From positions 1,116,001-1,180,000 of the forward strand of contig CM065886.1 of NCBI GenBank assembly GCA_033439255.1: 64,000 nucleotides of DNA, in the 5' to 3' direction. Origin of the DNA: Hericium rajendrae (taxonomy: Eukaryota; Basidiomycota; Agaricomycetes; Russulales; Hericiaceae). The position numbers were made by a program, and so were the translations under genes. The notes beneath the pieces are model-generated. The model had not been told where the DNA came from, searched no databases, and saw only the letters and a program-made list of their open reading frames with translations. Of the stretch, positions 51,467-63,009 are shown one piece after another; the first letter of the stretch is position 1; the number at the start of each line of letters is the position of its first letter.

Positions 51467-53334
51467 GGTGGTTGCAGAAAGGAATGCTCCTGTCCTGTGC
51501 ACGACGCGTCGCGTCGCGTCCATAAGCGCCGAACGGAGCGCTGAACCGGGTGCAGCCGAGCCAGCCCAGGCTGCAAAGCCCGAAAGGAGTCGTCGTCTCA
51601 CCCTTCATGCAGTCTGTCTTACTCACAAGAATTGGAAGAATTGGATGGTAGTTGTTTCTCGGAAGTGATGCTCACGAATGACCCACGACTTATCTTCCTA
51701 CAGACTCTGTTTCCCGGCTGGTCTGCTAGTAACTTGCACCGATGTGTACAGAAGCCGCGTTGTCCCCACCGCAGCATCTGAAGTTTACGGTGCTAAAGAA
51801 ACTAACTTCACTCAACTGTTTCTTAATTTACAGTGCTTCATACCTATATCTCAGGGTATCAAAGCAAGGGTAGAAGCTGATATGGTATCGTTCTCTCTTA
51901 ACTTCGAATATGATTCCATTCTGCCCCACTTCTCCTTTCAGTAGTCCAGTGCGCCGGGGACCATGGATATGCACACAGGCGCAGATGCTGGTAACATACA
52001 TGTCCCCTCGTTGTATTAGTCCGAGCCAACAACGTGGACGAGCTGTCCATCCATCATGAAACTATGGAAGCCGCTACGGACCCCTAGCCATGTTTGATGA
52101 CAGCCAGGATATCTAAGAACTGACTGTCTTGGACATTCTCTTGGTGGTCAACGAAGGAGGTACGTCTCGCTACTGCTGGGGAAATCGTGGACAATGTTCT
52201 AACCCTTTCTGTCCCTTCCACTAGATGACTGTCGTACGACAATGAATCTGGTCCGTGTTGAGGCGCTGGTATTTGGTCAAGCTAGTCAGCATGCGCGCCT
52301 AATCAGAGCTATGTAACAAGGTGAGGTTGGTTTGATCACTGTCTCACATTGTCCGACTCAGAATCACGTCTGCCGGTACACCCAGGCTTCATCCCTTCAT
52401 CTTCGTCAACTGAACGGGACCACAACGACTTTGGAAAGTCCTTGATCAACGTACCACGAAAGAAAGGACAACTTTCATCACTGAGCGCGTGCTGGCGTAG
52501 CGTTTGCCGGCCAGAGTTGCTCATTCTTCTCGCCCGTGTGGAGCCGAACATGGAAGTGGCAGAGAAGACACGATGAACTACGTTCTGAAGGCCGGCCACT
52601 GCTTCTTGAATGTTCAGTATTTCAGTGCGGAGATCTAGAGGACATGGGCACTGCAAATAGGATTTTTTTCCTCTTTCCTCACATACGAAGAGGCTAATTG
52701 CTACTGCACAGCTTGAAGTTGGCCCGATGCAGATCCTAGAGATGAGAAGACTTTTCTCAGCCAGCTTGGAGTAAGAGATAGGAATACATGTTCGCCAGCT
52801 ACTACAATCGGACGCAATAAAATCGGACGCGAATTAGGCCCTGCGGCGTTGAGACTCATGCAGGTTATTCCATGTACGTTGTCTCATATATTCATTGCAC
52901 CCCCTTTCGCAGCGGACACTAGCATTTTCTACAGGCACTAGTTGACCGTCCGCGTTCAGATGCATATGGATTAAGCATTTATCTCTACAGTACATAGCGC
53001 TTGACCGATCTGTCATCGCCTGTCACTGGACATATTATGCTTCAGCTTCGTAGCGAACGACTACCGGGAAGTCACGTTGCTTTGAGAGACACAACGTCCA
53101 CATCCCAGCAAAACAATCTTGAAGTCCTTGCGTCGTAACTCGAGGCGCTTACCACGATAAGAAGTTAAACTGATGCTCATGTTTTGATTCGCTCGGACCT
53201 CGTGCAGCGAACAAATATGGCGACACTTGTGCCTCGAGGCTGTCAGACTCTCTGTCTTTCTCTCGACCCATCTCGCAGCTCGCCGTCTAACTCTCGAATC
53301 ATCTTGCTGAACATCCATCGTGCTCATCGAAGCC
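51467..53334. other. intergenic region between divergent MSH2 and NLR-like gene 2
   Basis: No gene was recognised in 1.9 kb. The end near 53,210-53,320 is a promoter/leader block shared with NLR-like gene 1. The end near 51,467 should be the MSH2 promoter. Frames such as 52,336-52,656 lack motifs. Confidence 0.45.
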
Positions 53335-56300
53335 ATGTCAAAGAAAGATCCCAAGGTCGTGGTATCTGCTGATCCCGCATCGTCCGCGCCCGCGCCCGTT
53401 GCGGGCGGTGGTCGCGAGGAACCCAGTCAATCATCCTCCCCGCTGGCTTCAGCATCAACCGGAGCCACTGTCACATCGAACTTCGAGACAATCCTCAACT
53501 GTATCAAGCTTGCGGGCGATATGACGCAGAATGTCCCGTACGTCGGTTTTATCGCCGACATCTTGCTGCAGATCTTGAAGATCAAGGATGTGAGTGTTCT
53601 TCGAGTCTGCAGAACATGCGCTGATGGCTTTCTAGGAGGTGACCGCTTGCAAAGATAAGTGGAAAGAGGTTATGAACGATATCAACCAAATCAGGAACAT
53701 CGTCGAGGAATATGCACGGCCGTCGGCGCAGCCGGAGGGAGCTGCGAATCTGGTGCTTTCCGATGACGTGCAAGCCCATCTTCGCAATCTCGAAAAGTAC
53801 GTGATTGTTTCCTCCTCGCATGTGTGCTGCCTAATGTTATGATGTATAATAGGTTGTTAGCAGACATCGTTCGAGCTCTGTCTCGGTGTTCTGCAAAACG
53901 CAAAAGGGACCACGTTCGAATCGCCTTGCAGCGCCGTGAGTTGCAGTCGCTTGTCGACGGCTGCAAAGTGAAACTTCAGATGGAACTCGTCTTCTTCAAT
54001 GTAAGCCTGTCTTTCTTATTGTCAGCAGTAATTTCTGAGCTGTCCGTCAGACCAGGATCAATCTCTCGAACAATCGTATGCTGCACGATGTGTCACAAAT
54101 AAAGGTTTGCCTTTGAGTTATCATTCGGTGTACAACTGATAATCACTATCATGTCAAGGTCTCGTCTACAACTATCAAGTATGTACACCAAGTCGCTTCG
54201 TCATGGAATGCACTTCATACTGAATGATATTGACAGGATCAAGTACACTCTTCCTGCGAAACCACGCATCATGCATGGCCGTGATGATATTATTGCTGAA
54301 CTTGTGACTGCTATTCTGCATGGCTCTGCTGCTAGACTTGCTCTCTTGGGCCCTGGGGGCATTGGAAAGACCTCTATTGCTCTATCAGTGCTGCATCATG
54401 ATGATATTCAAAAGAGCTATAAAGATGCACGTTATTTTCTGGCCTGTGATGCTATTGAATCCAGAGATGCTCTGATTATTTCTATTGGCCAAATGCTAGG
54501 CATTTCTGCAGATGCAAAGCAGAATCTGGATGAAGCTAGGGTTCTTGATGCTGTGACAAATCTAGGCAGAGCCATCTTGTGTTTGGACAATTTTGAGACA
54601 GTCTGGGAATCTCAAAGCAATGAAGTGGAGGAATTTCTGTCTAAGCTAGCTACAATCAATTCTGTTCATCTTTTGATTACAATGAGAGGTGAAGAGTATC
54701 CTTGGAATATATCATGGACAGAATTGCCACCAATCAAACCCTTGGATTTAGATGCTGCTATGAAAGTCTTTTATGACATTTCTCATTACAATGATGAATA
54801 TGCTCAAAATTTGATAAAAGCAGTAGATTGTGTTCCATTGGCAGTAACTTTGCTTGCACATTATACTAGAACTAGTACATCTAAGAAAGTCTGGAAGCAG
54901 TGGTCTACTGAGCATTTTAAAATCTTGTCTCGCAAGCAAGTAGAACATAATAGATTGTCTAGTGTAGAATATTCCATTGAACTTTCTTTGAAGAGTCCCA
55001 GATTGAATGATTCTCAGTGCCTGCAAATTATGAGTATCTTGTCTATGCTTCCAGATGGTATAGATAAATCTCAAGAGGAGGTTATTCAAGTGATCCTTGG
55101 ATTCAAAGATTCACTTTCTGATTCTTTGCAAACTTTAAAGAATTGTGCATTGATCTCTGAAGCTGTTGAGCATGGAAGGCTAAAATTACTATCACCAATT
55201 TTACTTTACATGCAAAAGCATCATCCTTTTCAAGAAATAAATCCAGATGGATATTATAATCTAAAAAATTATGCTCATTATTGGCTTAAAGATTGTGGTG
55301 AAAGAATAAACAATAGAAATATAAGGACTGATGGCAACAATCTAAGAACACTGTTGTACCATTATCTTCTTTTCAGTAATGAAAAACATCAAACAATAAT
55401 AATGATTGTAACATTTTGTCAATTCTCAATGTTAGAAGGAATAAATGAGATGGCTATGTTGTCCAAATGTAAATATTATATTCAAGAGATTGATTCATCT
55501 ATCCAAAGCTATTTTTATCTTATATATGCTAAAATATGTATAAGATTTGATGATTTTCATAATGCTCAAAGTTACTTACTCAAAGCAATGATCTTGGCAG
55601 AGCAGATAAATGATACTCAATCTCAAGGAGATATACACTATACAATGGGAGACTATTATTATAGGCTAGATCAGCTTGATAAAGCAAGAGAGCATCTTGA
55701 AAATGCAATGACACTACATATTCAAGCTCAGAATAGCTTACATCAAGCATATGATTTACAACTTTTGGGAGAATTAGACCTAAAATTGCATAGGTATACT
55801 TTAGCAAAAGAGCATCTTGAAGAGGCACTAAAGTTACATACTCAAAATCAAAGTATTTTGGGCCAAGCTAATGATCTCAAAGAATTAGGAGAATTAGCTA
55901 TGAGACTAAATGAGCTTGTTATAGCAAGAGAGCATATTGAAAAGGCACTAAAGCTGCATATTCAAATCCAAGATATCTGTGGTCAAGCTGATGTTTTGAG
56001 AAAGCTTGGACAATTAAATATGAGACTAGATAAATATGATACAGCAAAAAGACATCTTACAGAAGCACTGAAGTTGCATATCCAATGTCAGAGTATTTTA
56101 GATCAGGCACATGATCTTACAGAGTTAGGAAGATTGGATTTAGAACTTAACAATCTTGATGCAGCAAAAAAATATCTTAATGATGCATTCAAACTACACA
56201 TTCAAGCTCAAGATATCTTAGGCCAAGCAGATGATCTCACAAGTTTGGGACAAGTAGAAATGAGGGTAAATAGACTTGATGCTGCAAGACATTGCCTTGA

Positions 56301-56892
56301 GAAAGCACTAAAGCTAAATGTTCAAACTCAAAATATCTCAGGCCAGGCTAATAACCTGCTACTTTTAGGAGCATTGGATATGAAACTAAATGAGCTTGAT
56401 ACAGCAAGACATCATGGTAGAGAGGCACTGGAGCTGTATATTCAAGCTCAGGATATCTTAGGCCAAGCTAATACCTTGCAGCTTTTTGGACTGTTAGATA
56501 TAAGACTCAATAAACTTGATACAGCAATGGTGCATCTGGAAAAGGCACTAAAACTGCACACTCAAGCTCAGAGTATCTCAAGCAAAGCTAATGATCTCAA
56601 ACATTTGGGAAACTTGCATATGAGACTGTGTAAACCTGATGCTACAAGAGAATGCTTTGAGAGAGCACTAAAGCTACACACCCAAGCTCAGGATATCTTA
56701 GGTCAAGCAGATGACTTGTACTATTTGGAACTTTGGTATTTTGCATTTAATCATCTTTATGAAGCCCATGAACTCCTAAGTGTGGCTCTTCAATTGCATA
56801 AACAAACTTCTAATTCTGTTGCAGAAGCCAGAGATGTACAATTATTACAGAAAGTTGAAGCCAAGCTAAGACTTGTAAACTCCCAGTCTTAG
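53335..56892 (+). CDS. NLR-like STAND protein 2: MLKL/HeLo-like helical domain, NB-ARC-type NTPase, TPRs
   Basis: Six exons whose lengths keep the frame: 53335-53589, 53636-53796, 53853-54000, 54051-54104, 54159-54178 (20 nt) and 54237-56892, giving 1,097 residues. The N-terminal helices (FETILNCIKLAGDMTQNVPY, EVTACKDKWKEVMNDINQI, LLADIVRALSRCSAKRKRD) match the MLKL/HeLo-like four-helix type. The long AT-rich exon carries GPGGIGKTS (Walker A, about 54,350), AILCLDNFE (Walker B), LLITMRGEE and DCVPLAVTLLAH, then ten 40-residue TPR units (about 55,630-56,840). The NTPase is almost the same as in NLR-like protein 1; the TPRs differ much more. It is oriented divergently from gene 1, 17.6 kb away. 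Expected to act as a cytosolic sensor coupled to a membrane-disrupting N-terminus; inferred from architecture. Confidence 0.87.
55630..56845 (+). repeat. ten 40-residue TPR units of NLR-like protein 2
   Basis: The period is 120 bases. Units begin LGEL/LGQL and contain LHIQ-Q---GQA-DL. They are more diverged from each other (for example LGRLDLELNNLDAAKKYLND, FGLLDIRLNKLDTAMVHLEK) than those of protein 1. Confidence 0.92.
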
Positions 56893-57658
56893 AGCCACAA
56901 TATTCATCAGGTATTGTCTAAAATACATAATATCATTATCTATGCTAACCATATTATTTACAGCATGTCTATCTCATCTTCCATGTTTCTCCTCTTGTAG
57001 CATATATATGTACTATCATTCCTATGTATATTAGTGCATATACTAGGACAATTTTTGATATATCAATGAGACTAGTATATAGTAAGTTGGACAAAATGAT
57101 ACATCATCAGTCAGAGAACACCAGTAAACTTCATATCAAGCACTGCGAGACATTCTTAATGTCCAGACAGATCAGATAAAACAACCGCAGACCAGTGTCA
57201 CAGAAAGCAAGTCAGTCAACTGAAGGACAGACATGTACATGGCACCGCAGCATTTGACACTGTTCACTGGTATCCAAATTCCATGTTCACACAGGCAATC
57301 AGCCTTCGAACAATACTGGGTGAATGCTTCACAGCTTGAAAAGATGGACACAGGTGAGAGAAAGATGCACTGAGTCCGTTGGATATCAGATAATTACATT
57401 TGCTTCCATTGAAAAGTAGCAAAGATCATGCAAGCAGGCAAAGAACGTAGCATTGAGTCCCTTCTGTGGATGAGCCAGAGGCATAGACTGCAGCTGAGAT
57501 CGTGTTCGATGCAGCTCAGGCAGACAGCTGGCGGCACTGACATCACTCACCATGTGCGCTGAGCTTCAGCATAGTAGCACAATTGGAGAGGATGTCATCG
57601 TGATCTGGAGCCGAGAGATGGCAAGACAGCCATGAGGCAAAACCCCGACCTGAACATT
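56893..57658. other. 3' flank of NLR-like gene 2
   Basis: The first 170 bases are AT-rich and partly match the 3' flank of NLR-like gene 1. The remainder shows no recognised gene. Confidence 0.45.
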
Positions 57659-58139
57659 CATCAGGAAAATGTAGAGATGCTACATAGCTCTATCAGAGTT
57701 ATATAGAGTTCCTAGGGCCATAGCATTGCCCTTTACTCCATAGCCTATATAGCCAAGGAGAGATGCTATATAGTGCTATAGAGCTTAAGGGGAATACTAT
57801 AAAGTGCTATCATATCCATCATAGCTGACTATGCAGCTATCATAGGACATATAGCTATGGAAGCTATGGAAGCTATACTATTAATATAAGCTATATCCAT
57901 AAAGTAGACTTGACACATCTATAAAAGCAATAAAAGCTATTCATACTATCTAATCTACAATCAGACTACAAACAATTTTTCACACAAATTTCAGATCAAC
58001 AAAACATCAATAAAAGACATTATAATTCATTTGAAATACTAATACACAAATGAGTACTACTACATTATACTACAAAATTAATAAGCCTATACATATTTAC
58101 AAGTAGAAGTCAAACTATATCAGATAAAAGACATAACAT

Positions 58140-58450
58140 AAGACTTACATCAAAGACAGTAAAAAGCGAAAATAAAATCTAAAATGTCAACAACAACTTA
58201 TTTTAAGTAAACAATAAATAGAAAGAACATAATAGATAAAACTTACCAAAGAGAAGAAAAAGCGAAAATATTCAAAGTCTATAAAGATAATACATAAGCA
58301 TAGTATAAGTTAACAATATAACAACATAAGAACTTACCGAACAAAGAAAGTTGAAGAGAGGGAGAGAAGCGAACGACGAAAGACGGAGGATGGTAGTGGT
58401 AGAGAAGAGAGAGAGGATGCGCGTCGCGCATGCCTTATATATGTGAGCGC
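58140..58450 (-). promoter_or_regulatory. possible minus-strand promoter with TATA box and repeated leader modules
   Basis: On the minus strand a TATA-like CATATATAAGG (58433-58445) is followed by a C/T-rich stretch of about 90 bases and a consensus donor GGTAAGTT (at 58333-58338). Two more donor-like sites lie about 91 and 98 bases further on (58242-58247 and near 58144). Each of these two is preceded by the same TTTTCGCTTTTT phrase, as if a small exon-intron module had been duplicated. No protein start is evident downstream. Confidence 0.4.
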
Positions 58451-58869
58451 GTCGGAGCCCAAATTGTGGCTGGCCGGCGGTTGCCGGATGCCGCGGCAGA
58501 GGCTACTGAGTTAGATTTCAGTAAGTTAGGTTGATTGCTGAAGGACGTACAGTATAGTAGATACCTATCTAGCTCATTTATCGTGTAGAACTAATGAATT
58601 TATGCGTGCTCTGTTTTTCTCGTATTTTGAAAGATTTTATTTGATTTGTTGGACTCGAAACTGCCAGCCGCGTGCTACACTCGACGCGCAACTTCGTGAG
58701 TTTCTTCGTCCAGTTCATTCTCATTCCGCCCAACCTCCACCTCTCCCTCCCTTCTCTCTCTCCACGCGCGAAGTACGACATCTATCGACGGTTTAGGAGG
58801 GCTCGCAGGGCATTCAGGGGGCTCAAGTAAGTAATTATACGCCTTTTTTTGTCTTTTCGTGCTAATCAA

Positions 58870-60000
58870 ACGAGTATCACTCGTTGCCAACGAGCGATAC
58901 TCGTGTGTCGTCTCGCGGACCCCCGCTCGCCCTCGACAACCCTCATCCACACCCACGAGCCCACCGCATCCCCTCCCCTCGACAACGCCGTCGTCGAGTT
59001 TCGTTGCTACGGCAACGAGACTCGACCAAACGTTGTACGATGCGCGCTCGCCCCTGCTCGCCCTCCAGCACATCACCACGCCTGCGCCTGCGCCCCGCCT
59101 CCGCTTCAAGCCCAAGCCACGCCCATACCCACATCCCCATGTGCAGTCCGGCGGGCGACCCTGCCTACGCGTGCCAGCGGTTGTGTGCGCACGGCCCTGC
59201 TTGCACGAGCGGGGCCACGCACGCTGGCGACTGCATGCACATGGCCGCGGACGACCGCGCCAGCACGCACATGCAGACACCCACAGCGTGGGCAGCCGCG
59301 CACGGTCCTGCCAGTACGCGGGCGGCCATGCATGACCCTGCCTGTGCACTCGGGGCTACGCCCGCCGGCGATTGCGACCTCCCGGCGTCCACGCCCAGGA
59401 GCCACCCCATCCCATCGACAATGCCGTCGGCGACGCTGACGTCGTGCAGTCCGCACACGGCCCCAGAGCACCGCGCTGCCAAGAGTGCGTCAGTGCACAG
59501 CGTACGCAAGCCCCCGACTCCGCCTTCGCATGCCCGGGCACCGGGCATGACAGTGCCTCCGCCCTGCGCGTACGCGGCCTCCAACAGTGTGCTCGCGCTC
59601 GCTCTCGTGTGCCCCCATCCGCTATCGACTGCGCGCCCGTGCCCGACTGCCTGTGGGTATGCCTGAATGCCCGCGCCCGCTTCCGACTGCGCGCACGGCC
59701 CCGCACGGCCCCCGACTCACGTACTCACGTCCACGCACACACGACAGCCCAGAGTCACGCGTGCATGTCCCCAGTCGCGCGCGTGTCCCCGCAGTCGCGT
59801 GTGTGTCCCCGCAGTCGCACGTGTGGTCTGACCGTCTCACGCACGGCCCTGGTGCTTCGCGCACTGCCTCTGTGCATCGCACTTGGCAGCCATTGCACAC
59901 GCAACCCCGCCTTTTCGCACGCACCCTATCATCTCGAGCGTGCGTGCACCATTCCGCGCATGGCCCTTGTCACTTGCAAACAGCCTCTTCAGCTGTGCAG
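58870..60000. repeat. C-rich low-complexity core with diverged internal repeats
   Basis: Strongly C-rich on the plus strand, open in several frames on both strands. Two diverged copies about 140 bases apart (near 59,190 and 59,328) share a GGCCCTGC/GACCCTGC start followed by GCAC..., a GGGGC run, an ACGC run and GGCGA. In one frame they read HGPACTSGATHAGDC and HDPACALGATPAGDC. Composition alone keeps these frames open, so I do not call a gene. Confidence 0.5.
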
Positions 60001-60363
60001 GCGCATTGGTCACATGTATTTAGTCTTATGTCCCTGCAATAGTATAGCAATTAAATAAACAAGATTTTGCTAAATTCTTGAGTGAGAGAGACAAGATATG
60101 TGATATGTGACTGGATGACTCTGCAGTCTAGCAGACTTGCTGTAGATGCCATAATGACCATAGCAAGCCTATGAGATTATATAGCAGTCATAGCTGTCCC
60201 TCAGACATATATAGCACTGTATAGCATCTGACTACTGCTATGAAAGCTATGATAGGCCTCATAGCCCTACATAGTTGAGAAGGATAGTTACATAGACCTC
60301 ATAGCACTCTGATAGGACATATAACTTAACACTGGGCTATGTAGAATTTCAATTTCCCTGATG

Positions 60364-62569
60364 TTGCAGCTGGCAGTCTGTACACTTTTACATGTCACTA
60401 GGAACACGACAAGTTGGAGTCGACAGGGCGGCTTCCACTCGATCCACTGCTGGACATATTCTCAACATACATATGGCGAGTCCGCCAGCTTTCGCAGTTC
60501 AGCGAGCGACAGAGACGATAGTCACCAGAATTCCGACGCCTTCAAGGCTGACTAGAGCAGGGCGAGTCGAGCACAGATCTCTTTGTATGAGATGGGCGGG
60601 CAAGTTGTCGTACTCTAGTTCAGAGACCCGTACAGGTAGTGTGGCCCTACATGGTGTTTGCGATGACGGCCAGATCTCACCCCCGCTGAGCGCTTCGCAG
60701 TAGCATGTCGGAGCTGTGTGTTGGATTCCAGCAGTATATGCTATGAGAAGCTGTCTTCGTGTAGCTTTAGAGAGCTGGGTTGAATGTGCAGTGTTCGCCA
60801 TCAATTTCTAAGTGAGGGCAACACATCAGGATAGCAGCCATGACAAGGAGGCAGGTACGTCAATACCAGGCTGCCACACATTCGACATACAACCTGTCCA
60901 GGCAATTAGGCACACAACGAAGGAGAGGAATGGCATACGCACCTCTGGACATCGGCTGCTCCACAGCACAGACGGTGAGTGCGTGTACAAGGTGACAGCG
61001 ATGGAAACATTGTCCACACGGACAAAGAGCTCGCTGTCATCCACTCCCGACATTACCACTCGATTCTCAATTCAAAACGGCACTCACTGTCCAATGGCCC
61101 GACGTTCGACGCAAGGCCTGTCGTGTCAAGGTGACATTCAGGTTCCGAACTTTGATATAACCCGATCACGGGTATGATATAACATTCAATATAGGAATCA
61201 CGATAGTCTGTTGCTTTTCAGCATTGAGATCAGCAGTCAGAGTCATGGTGATCCGTCCAGTGAGAGCTGGGATATGTTGACGCAGAGACAATGGGTCTGT
61301 TGATGAGCATAGACATGGATTGTCAGTATCTTGTCAGATTGGGCATCGGATCTCGAATCTTGACGTCGAGCCAGAAATCATAGTACTCCGTCGCACGCCG
61401 TTCTCGTTTTGATCTGTGAACCACACCCTGAAATTCAGTCGGCGAAATATAAATCTAGGAAAGATGACCACTTTCTATAGGTCATTGTAGGTGCTACAGC
61501 TGTTAGCTTCGTGGACTCACCGCTGCGTAGCCTTGTTCGCAGATTTGGGGCATAAATTGTGCCGTAGGTGACCTCTGAAATTTGAAAGCCAAATGAACCT
61601 TCCATGCGACGATATGGAAGATTGAAACACACACCTCCATGTACATTTTGCGGGAATTCTCAAGTGACAGCAGATTGCCGTGGACTGCGATGAATGCCAA
61701 CGACAGAATAGTACAGGATGATACAGAGTCATCGATCGTCCGGGGAGTAAGCACAGGGAAGGCATAAATCATGAAACCTTTTCAGAATATTCAGCTCCGC
61801 GTGTGTCACCGCAGATAGCGAATCCAACTGAGTTGAACACAGTCCAGCGAGAGTTCCCATTATGCCAACCTCAGCCGAAGAGTCCATCAATGAGACTGGA
61901 GAAGATGATGAAGACGTCCTCAGGACCACAAGCATAGAACCCCTGGTAAGTAGATTTGATGCATCAAAGTCCACTGGTAGAAAATTAGCCAGAGACTGAT
62001 GACAGCGATAGAAGGATCCGCAGTGAAGGAAAAGCATGGCAACCGGACGTGCAAGCGCGGGTTTGGGGAGGTCGTTCGTGTATACGATCAGCAATCTGAA
62101 TCGTAGGATACTGGCATGTTCAGACGAAGAGACACACCTTCTGAGCACTACATTCTGAAATCCATCAGGCCCTACAAGAGACTGCTTTGTATATAAGCTA
62201 AGATAATTCTGAATAGCTGTTTTTTGAAGGGACAAACCCCGAAAACGCTTGAATGAATTGCAACCCTGAAGAAAGCCAGTGACATCAGCTAAAACATGCT
62301 GAAGCGGTATTTCCTGGTGAGGAATGTCACGTGTGACTGAGCTTGTGCGACTGCAGAAGGACTTGGAAGGTATTAGCAGGGAGGAGCGTAGCCCACGGAA
62401 ACCCGGTCGACCCTTGCCATACTCATGCCAACCTTGCGCGACCTTGGATTTGCCTTGGATGTCCATCGCAAGGATTTACCACGCATTGATGGCGGCTGGT
62501 AAGTGTCAAGAGTCTTTATCTCGCACTGCCAAGTTGTCTATGAAGAAACACGACTTAGAGAGACGTTAG
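60364..62569. other. unrecognised region
   Basis: I could not assign a gene with confidence. The longest frame is 61729-62466 on the minus strand (245 codons, starting MDIQGKSKVAQGWHEYG), with no motif I recognise. Other minus-strand fragments such as VDDSELFVRVDNVSIAVTLY (about 60,980-61,050) and LTADLNAEKQQTIVIPILN (about 61,180-61,240) look protein-like and might be exons of one minus-strand gene with unknown product. Confidence 0.3.
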
Positions 62570-63003
62570 TCTATACTCAGTCTGTGATGTGAAAGACTAT
62601 ATTGCAGTACCTTAGAGAGACGTTAGTCTATACTACAAGTAGAGTCAGTAAAGATGAAACTCATAAGTAATGCAAGATATGCTCACCTCAGTCTGTGATG
62701 TGAAGGACTGAGGTATCTGAGCGAACGAGGGAGCCCTTATATAGTACTGAGGGCTCTGCATATCTACCAATCAGAAATTGTACAGTAATCGTACAGCATA
62801 GCATAATGGATTGCTCATCGCATGGGAACAGCATCAGTCAGCTCACTAAGGTATCAGTAAGCGTATGTCAGAGCGTATTACTAACCTGTACAGTAAGGCT
62901 ATGTAAATGTTCCATGTGATTCTGCAATCACCTAAGTCCAGATCGTTCCAGATCTTTCCATAATTGTTGTCATCGAGACTAGTGTCATCAACCGATTTCA
63001 ACA
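62570..63003 (-). repeat. 3' LTR of a Ty1/copia element (left border approximate)
   Basis: On the minus strand a purine-rich run (AAGTGGGAG) precedes TGTTGAAATCGG, a typical polypurine tract and LTR start, placing the inner border at 63003. A TATA-like ATATAAGGG lies near 62,738. Within the outer part the phrase AGAGAGACGTTAGTCTATACT occurs twice (near 62,557 and 62,612), in part, and CAGTCTGTGATGTGAA occurs near 62,580 and 62,692. The outer end was not fixed because the 5' LTR is outside the window. Confidence 0.6.
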
Positions 63004-63009
63004 CTCCCA

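Larger units (their letters stand above)
57659..60363. mobile_element. putative inverted-repeat element with ATAGCTAT-rich ends and a C-rich core
   Basis: The left border CATCAGGAAAATGTAGAG followed by CTACATAGCTC (to about 57,690) is inverted at the right border (GGGCTATGTAGAATTTCA then ATTTCCCTGATG, ending 60,363), an imperfect repeat of about 30 bases. Inside both ends are dense, partly palindromic copies of ATAGCTAT/CTATAG (57,690-57,900 and 60,130-60,310). Between lie an AT-rich part (57,900-58,350) and a C-rich core (58,870-60,000). No convincing target duplication is visible at the chosen ends and no transposase was recognised. It is best read as a non-autonomous or unclassified DNA element. 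Real borders may differ by some bases. Confidence 0.5.

Noticed and set aside
58675-60058. Long overlapping frames on both strands (up to 260 codons)
   Set aside because: They are explained by C-rich, stop-poor composition. Several frames are open at once and none has a recognisable domain.
57651-60371. Assignment of the inverted-repeat element to hAT or Tc1
   Set aside because: No 8-bp or TA target duplication could be found at the borders and no transposase is visible.
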